Source of the DNA: Amphirosellinia nigrospora | Taxonomy: Eukaryota > Ascomycota > Sordariomycetes > Xylariales > Xylariaceae | Direction of reading: 5' to 3' | DNA length: 64,000 nt | Assembly (NCBI GenBank): GCA_004123355.1 | Contig: SCHM01000004.1 | Coordinates: forward strand, 1,426,001-1,490,000 | Shown here: positions 59,169-64,000 of the stretch, piece by piece | How positions within the stretch are numbered: the first letter of the stretch is position 1 | Layout: every line of letters starts with the position of its first letter | Made by a program: the position numbers and the translations under genes | Notes under the pieces: generated by a model | The model's input: the letters and a program-made list of their open reading frames with translations, nothing else | Told to the model about the DNA's origin: nothing | Databases searched by the model: none

Positions 59169-59792
59169 CTAGTAGTCGCGAATGTATCGTCGACGGCGGT
59201 GATCTTCGATAACAATGTCGTGGCCTGGACTGCGACGACGAGGTTCCTCGTAGCGTCGTGGTGCCTCGACATAGCGGAAGGTTTCGTATTGCGGCTCGGT
59301 CTGCACAGGATAGGGCACAGGCACACGGACGGGGACGGGGACCAGCCTCTCGCGTTCGATGTATACCTCGCGATCTCGACTGTGACTATGCCGTTTGCTA
59401 GAGCGGGATGACTTAGAGCTCTTTGAAGTCCGAGCAGACCTCGACGATCCTGCCTCGGAGGGGTCGACGTCTACGGCGATGACATCAATAGGGGAGTCAG
59501 GCTCAGGCTCGGGTTCCCAAATAGTTGTAGGAGCCGGTGGAGGAAGCGGTGGTAGCGGCGGTGCAACTTCAATGATAGAAGGCTCAGGCTCAAGCTCGGG
59601 CTCGGGCTCGGGCAGTACTGGGATGAACACGGGCTCTGACCGCGGCGGTGGTGGAGGTGGTGGTGGAGGTGGGACAATAGTGGTGACGCGCCTTTTGACG
59701 GTGACGGCACCATCGGTGGGCGGTTCTAAATAAAGCACTTTCTTGTACTTGCCGTAACGCTTTTCGCGAGGCACTGAATAGATTGTGGACAT
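59169..59792 (-). CDS. Proline/acid/RS-rich low-complexity protein, unknown function
   Basis: 207 residues, intact frame, no intron. Starts MSTIYSVPREKRYGKYKKVL. It then has a polyproline run (10 Pro, with PPRSEPVF after), alternating PEPEPELEPEP segments, a Pro-rich PPLPPLPPPAP stretch, a Ser/Arg/Lys segment (SSRSARTSKSSKSSRSSKRH), a VPVPVRVPVPYPVQ run and a basic Arg-rich end (EEPRRRSP, DHRRRRYIRDY). Almost surely disordered. The ordered N terminus and unbroken frame with biased composition favour a real gene. Similar short proteins occur in other Pezizomycotina to my memory, with no known role. Confidence 0.7.
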   Translation of the reverse strand: MSTIYSVPREKRYGKYKKVLYLEPPTDGAVTVKRRVTTIVPPPPPPPPPPRSEPVFIPVLPEPEPELEPEPSIIEVAPPLPPLPPPAPTTIWEPEPEPDSPIDVIAVDVDPSEAGSSRSARTSKSSKSSRSSKRHSHSRDREVYIERERLVPVPVRVPVPYPVQTEPQYETFRYVEAPRRYEEPRRRSPGHDIVIEDHRRRRYIRDY

Positions 59793-61797
59793 CTTGTTAG
59801 TGGGGCGTTGCTTTCTTCTACCGGATGAAGTGTACTGGTGGTGCGGTAAAGATGTCTGATGGTACTGAGTGGTGATGTTGGGGGAGAAAATGATTTAAAT
59901 AGAAACTTAGGTAGGCTAACCTGTCGAAACGTAGAAATACATCTTGAGGGGGATCAAGGGATCTTGCTTTTGATGTAAGACCAATGAAATCCTTAGCGTT
60001 CTTAGACAGCTACCAGTGTGGATGACTGGACTACGTCACGGCGCGGGGCCAAGACGGACTGGCTAGATCGGATTAGGCTCGCGACGTATATAACGTCTGA
60101 CCGATGAAATGCAGGGTCTTATCAAAGGACTGGTCGAGAAAGCAAATTGCTGTGTTCTAGGTCTACAGGCTGTGAGTTAGCCGGACCGATGAAATAAACA
60201 CGCGTTGAATGAGACCCTTTATCTAGAGTTCTGTCTTGTTCACTATCTGCAATATCGCAAGGACTTAGAATGAATCGAAAAGACTTCTCTCCCCAGAGGA
60301 GGGTGGCATGCGGGTCAATAAATAATAGTTGACAGCAGTTCATGTCCTGGCTCATCTGTATGAGTAGCGATGACATGACCACTCATCGTGGTTCTCACCA
60401 CGTTAGGCTGCCATCTTGGCTTCCAAACAACTTGGCTTCCGTAACATAAGCGAGACGCCGAGGCAGAAAAGAAAAGGGAGGGTTGAACAGGAAGGCATCC
60501 GATGACGTTGTGTACCATTATAGTGGGCAGACGACTGCATCAGGCTTCAGCAAATGAGACTGGGAGCAGATATTGGAAGACCAACTGGCTGGGATGTCCC
60601 TTGTCCCCAGCTTCGAAGAGCGAAGCAGCAAAATCTAGCGCACAGACCACATACCGTCGATCATCTCCATTTCAGTACCAATTCTCGCCCCTCGTTGGTC
60701 ACTTTTCCGCTGATATCACAACATAAATGCTCCCATAGCATCCCAATAGCAAAACTACCGAGACCGTTGACCGGGCAAGACCTGGCTCGTTGGGCAACGT
60801 GTACAATTATAGCTGCAAGTAAGCCCGCGCTGGCAGACGCGGTCGGCGGACACGTCAATCTAGGCGAAAGGATCTCCGTTGCCTGGCGCATGCGCATAGC
60901 CGTCGTTCAACGCCACCGACCCTTTGAAGCCGCACACGGCTCTCGTTTTCTCAACACGCACATCAGGGATGCTTGACACCGAGCTCGACCAGGCAACTTC
61001 GGACCGGCCCGACCGCAGAATCAACAAGTATAGATCAGAAGTGAATATTCTGATTTAGTCTCGATTACTAATCCGCGTAATGCCAGGTTTTCATCCTATC
61101 ATGTTAAGTATACTCAGCCTGTTCACACAGCTACTGTCACCCCCAAAGTAATATTTTTAGTAGACGCTCTGATAGCTCGACGGCAACCGGTTGGGGTCCT
61201 AAGATCCGTAAGCATTTGATGCTGTGTTAGCTTGTCAGGCAAGAGCCAAATACTTTTTTCAATAGCGAGCATGAGCACATACTTAATCAAAAGCCCTATT
61301 ATCCTTCGCGATTACGCGTCGACCAGTACCTTCAAATCATCGGCGCATTCCGACTGACTTAGCCAAACCCCGAATTATAGATCTATCATCGGTAAGCCTA
61401 TGGCGATAAGCCGAGGGAATCTGATCGATGAGTTCAGCCCAGAGCTCCGAGATCGTCATTACAAGGTTAGTAGAGATGAGGCAATGCATAAAATATTTGA
61501 TGCTCGAACATCAGATTGTCGATCCCGTTAAGCGTGCCCAGTCAATGAATCCCACGCCTTGCGGTGCAGCGGGTCCACCACATGTGCTTCCCCAACTTGC
61601 AGGAAGGCTGCTGTACAATGTTAGGTATAATCGAATAGCTCTCGATATTCGCCACTTGGGTAGGTATCGCCACATAATCATTACATTTGGTACAATCGTG
61701 TGTATTGGGTATCGGGAATAGTAATATATCAAAGCCCTTGATCTACATGCTCGCTGATGCTATGCAAACACGCCTTAAAACGGTTATCTGTGTCCAA
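59793..61797. other. Intergenic, no gene seen
   Basis: Promoter of the Pro-rich gene and 3' side of PXR1. Frames at 60554-60976, 60661-60897 and 61428-61721 have no conserved sequence. Confidence 0.5.
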
Positions 61798-63050
61798 TCA
61801 AACTGGCTTGATCATAAAAATCTATAAGGCCTTAGCATTGACTGGTTTAGAATAAAGCGAATGACCTGCATACCTGATTTAACGCCTGAATATCACCAAA
61901 CGCCATCTTCTTAGAAGCAATATTGCGTGACCTTGCACGGTGCCGGGCTGAGAGGGCGTGTGAAGTCAAAGCGCCTGTATTTATGGGGGTTGAAGAGCCG
62001 CTGTCTTGAGGTGTAGCTGTCAAGGTCGTAGTTGATGATGATGATATCGTTGTTATGGCTACATTAGTCTCTGTAGTGTCGGCCCTTTCTCGCTTTTTCT
62101 CTTTCTTCTTATCTTTTCTGCGGGCCTTTTCTGATACAGCGTCTTCTGTGGATTCTGCGGTGCTAGGCAAAGAATCTTGTAGTCCGTTCTTAGACTTTTT
62201 CCTCTTCTTTCGCTTCATCTTAGGTTCGGTCGGCCCTACATCATTCTCTTTTTCTGGTTCCAACTTCGAGTATTTCGACTTTTTCTTCTCCTTGTCCTTC
62301 TTTGCCGATTTTTCTATTCTCATGCCGTTGCGTTCGGGCTCTTCATCGACGTTCGAACGTTTCGTACGCTTTTTTTCACGTTTGCTATCCGAAGTATCGG
62401 CTTCTTCAGACTCACTCGCTTTCCGTTTCTTGAACTTCTTATCTTTCTTCTCCTTCTTCGCTTTCTTGGTGGATCCATCTCCAGAAACTTCAGAAACTGA
62501 TTCTTCTTTGATAGGTACAGACGCTGGCTTCTTATCGACCAATTCTGCCATCATCTGGTCTCCGACCAATAGCCCCCCACTCACGAATCTCATTGGCCCA
62601 TACTTCCTCTCGACAACTAAATTGGTCTTGATTTCGGAGCGGACCTGCCTTTCCTTCTCGAGGACCTCCTCCGACTTCCCGTTCAGTCGTCCTAGGAGAT
62701 CCTTAAACACGTCTAAGCCGGTACATTCGTCGCTCTGCTTCTGGCGGATTTTGGCGCCTAGTCCGAGAGTGTCATCTTTGAGGTTGATTTTAATAGGTGC
62801 TAGACTGGCGGCACTATGCAATTGCGCATGTGTGGTATCCTGGGCACCAAGGAATTTACCCGGCTGCCATCCCTGGGCTCGAAGAATCTTCTGGCCGAAC
62901 GTAGTCTCGTCTCGAGTCCATCTCGTGTTGTTTGGATCATAATCTAGTTTGCGGCGGCTGCGTAGAATGGTTCTATTAGTACATCTCCCTATAGCGATCG
63001 CAAGGTGCTCAACTAGCCGTGACTTACTTCCGCGGTCCTGAAAGACCCAT
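61798..63050 (-). CDS. pxr1: PXR1 / PinX1-related G-patch protein
   Basis: Nucleolar protein that helps rRNA/snoRNA maturation and inhibits telomerase. Three exons: 63050-63028 (23 nt), 62957-61874 and 61821-61798 (24 nt). Introns are 63027-62958 and 61873-61822. Joined, the start reads MGLSGPRNRRKLDYDPNNTR, then WTRDETTFGQKILRAQGWQP GKFLG (G-patch). The end reads GDIQALNQIFMIKPV, the conserved PXR1 C terminus. The middle holds a conserved block (GLDVFKDLLGRLNGKSEEVL, KYGPMRFVSGGLLVGD) and a long Lys/Glu/Ser-rich tail (KKAKKEKKDKKFKKRKASES). About 376 residues with no frame break. A longer frame running up to 63202 is not the true start, as it would read through the first intron. Confidence 0.95.
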
Positions 63051-63713
63051 TGTATTGCAGATGTATTCCTACGAAAGAACCCCAGGGAGATATTATAATA
63101 CAAGTGTAGAATGTTGAGGTAGGTACCTAGTGGGGTCCTTTGAGCTCCCCAAATTTTTGAGTGATAAGGGGTCAAAGTCAAGTGGATACGCGATAAAGCC
63201 ACCGGCTGGGAGCACTGGCAGGCAGATGGCAGCAGACACCTCTATGAGCAACGCATCAAAAACAACATCGCAAATTTAGAAGTCGCACGCTTTAACCTGA
63301 CGATCTGCTTATAAGAAGGCACTGCTGACTAAAAGATATAGCTAAGCAGCGGCAGGCAATAACCCAACAAAAATTTTCGGCCAGCTTTCTAAGAAATGAA
63401 TCGGAAGGCAGGTACCTATGTAGTATTAGACCGGAAGCTACCCACATGCACCTAAGCAAATTATTCTTGAAGCCACTGGATCAGGTAGGCAGTAGCTATG
63501 GTGAAAGTTATGTGCCTTCTGAAATTAGAAGATATCTACCTGGGTGGGCAAAGTCGTACAGTCCAGTAGGCATGAGGTGAGCCATGTCTCTTCCCTACCA
63601 TCCCCGACAACACTCATTCCACAATCTTTGACACAAGTTGTGAATAAGCAAAACAAGACATATCATATACGCAAGCACCACCACAGCCAGGACAAAGTAA
63701 CACTGCGAACAAG
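63051..63713. promoter_or_regulatory. Divergent promoter between PXR1 and an unknown gene
   Basis: The two start codons face away from each other 663 bases apart. Contains GGTACCTA motifs at 63121-63130 and 63412-63419. No clear TATA box. Confidence 0.5.
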
Positions 63714-64000
63714 ATGCCACCAAAACGTAACCTTAAACAACCAGTCCTCGTGGTCTCTGACTCGGAGTCAGATAGAGTATCGCTGCGTCGTCCCAAAGAG
63801 ACAAACTTTCTGTCGACTATCCTCTATAATGTTGTGAGCTCTTGTTCATCTTCGTACTTCTGTACTAAATAGTGCATCCGCTAATCGAGGCCCCGGTCTT
63901 TTGAAACGTAGGAAAAGCTTAAGCATAAGCGACAGGACCACCGCAACAACATTGTCGCTAAGTTCAATGCATGTACTTCAAAGAAGAAGAAAGAAATCGA
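63714..64000 (+). CDS. Start of an unknown basic protein, truncated by the window edge
   Basis: ATG 63714 opens MPPKRNLKQPVLVVSDSESD, then RVSLRRPKETNFLSTILYNV. Intron 63834-63911 (GTGAGC..GTAG). Exon 2 continues in frame with EKLKHKRQDHRNNIVAKFNA and CTSKKKKEI to the window end. Lys/Arg-rich, probably nuclear and possibly coiled coil. Family not recognised. Confidence 0.6.

Noticed and set aside
62055-62942. 295-residue plus-strand Ser/Phe-rich frame
   Set aside because: Shadow of the Lys/Glu-rich PXR1 tail on the opposite strand.
63051-63202. PXR1 starting upstream of 63050
   Set aside because: That frame would translate intron 1; the spliced start MGLSGPRNRRKLDYDPNN matches the family.

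Overview
The window is genomic DNA from a filamentous ascomycete (Pezizomycotina). Genes are spaced by 0.5-6 kb. They carry short introns, mostly 50-95 nt, with GTRNGT donors, CTRAC-type branch sites and YAG acceptors. The products are typical fungal ones: STT4 PI4-kinase, proteasome beta-6, HSP30, PXR1, a Bem3-like RhoGAP, DUF7707 and GH17/GH18/GH53 enzymes. A Sordariomycete, perhaps Xylariales, fits best; that placement is a low-confidence impression. No rRNA, tRNA, CRISPR array or intact transposon was recognised.

Layout. 1-5.3 kb: the 5' two-thirds of STT4 (minus) diverges from the proteasome beta-6 gene (plus). 5.3-11.8 kb: a gene-free stretch. 11.8-16.5 kb: an RRM+YTH RNA-binding protein (putative m6A reader) and an HSP30-type small heat-shock protein. 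17.9-26.7 kb: an orphan multi-span membrane protein, a GH17 beta-1,3-glucanase, a single-span serine-rich surface protein and a GH53 galactanase. 28-33 kb: a divergent kinesin and a DUF7707 GPI-anchored protein. 34-39.5 kb: a fungal amidoligase-family protein with a long disordered insert and a GH18 chitinase. 41.6-45.9 kb: an MFS transporter and a bZIP factor. 47.7-52.8 kb: a PX-PH-RhoGAP protein. 57-64 kb: a nitronate monooxygenase, a proline/acid-rich protein, PXR1 and the start of an unknown gene.

The most important technical observation concerns reading frames. They are broken about 30 times, in at least 13 genes including essential ones. Nearly every break is the loss of exactly one base, often inside or beside a short mononucleotide run, and the family-conserved sequence resumes at once in the expected frame. 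This looks like consensus sequencing error rather than pseudogenisation, so the genes below are described as intact with listed frame breaks.

Functionally the window mixes housekeeping genes (phosphoinositide synthesis, proteasome, telomerase/ribosome biogenesis, Rho GTPase control) with a run of secreted or surface proteins between 20 and 39.5 kb (GH17, Ser-rich sensor-like protein, GH53, GPI protein, GH18). No secondary-metabolite backbone gene or obvious defence system is visible. The least understood coding regions are the amidoligase-family gene, the divergent kinesin and the orphan membrane protein.
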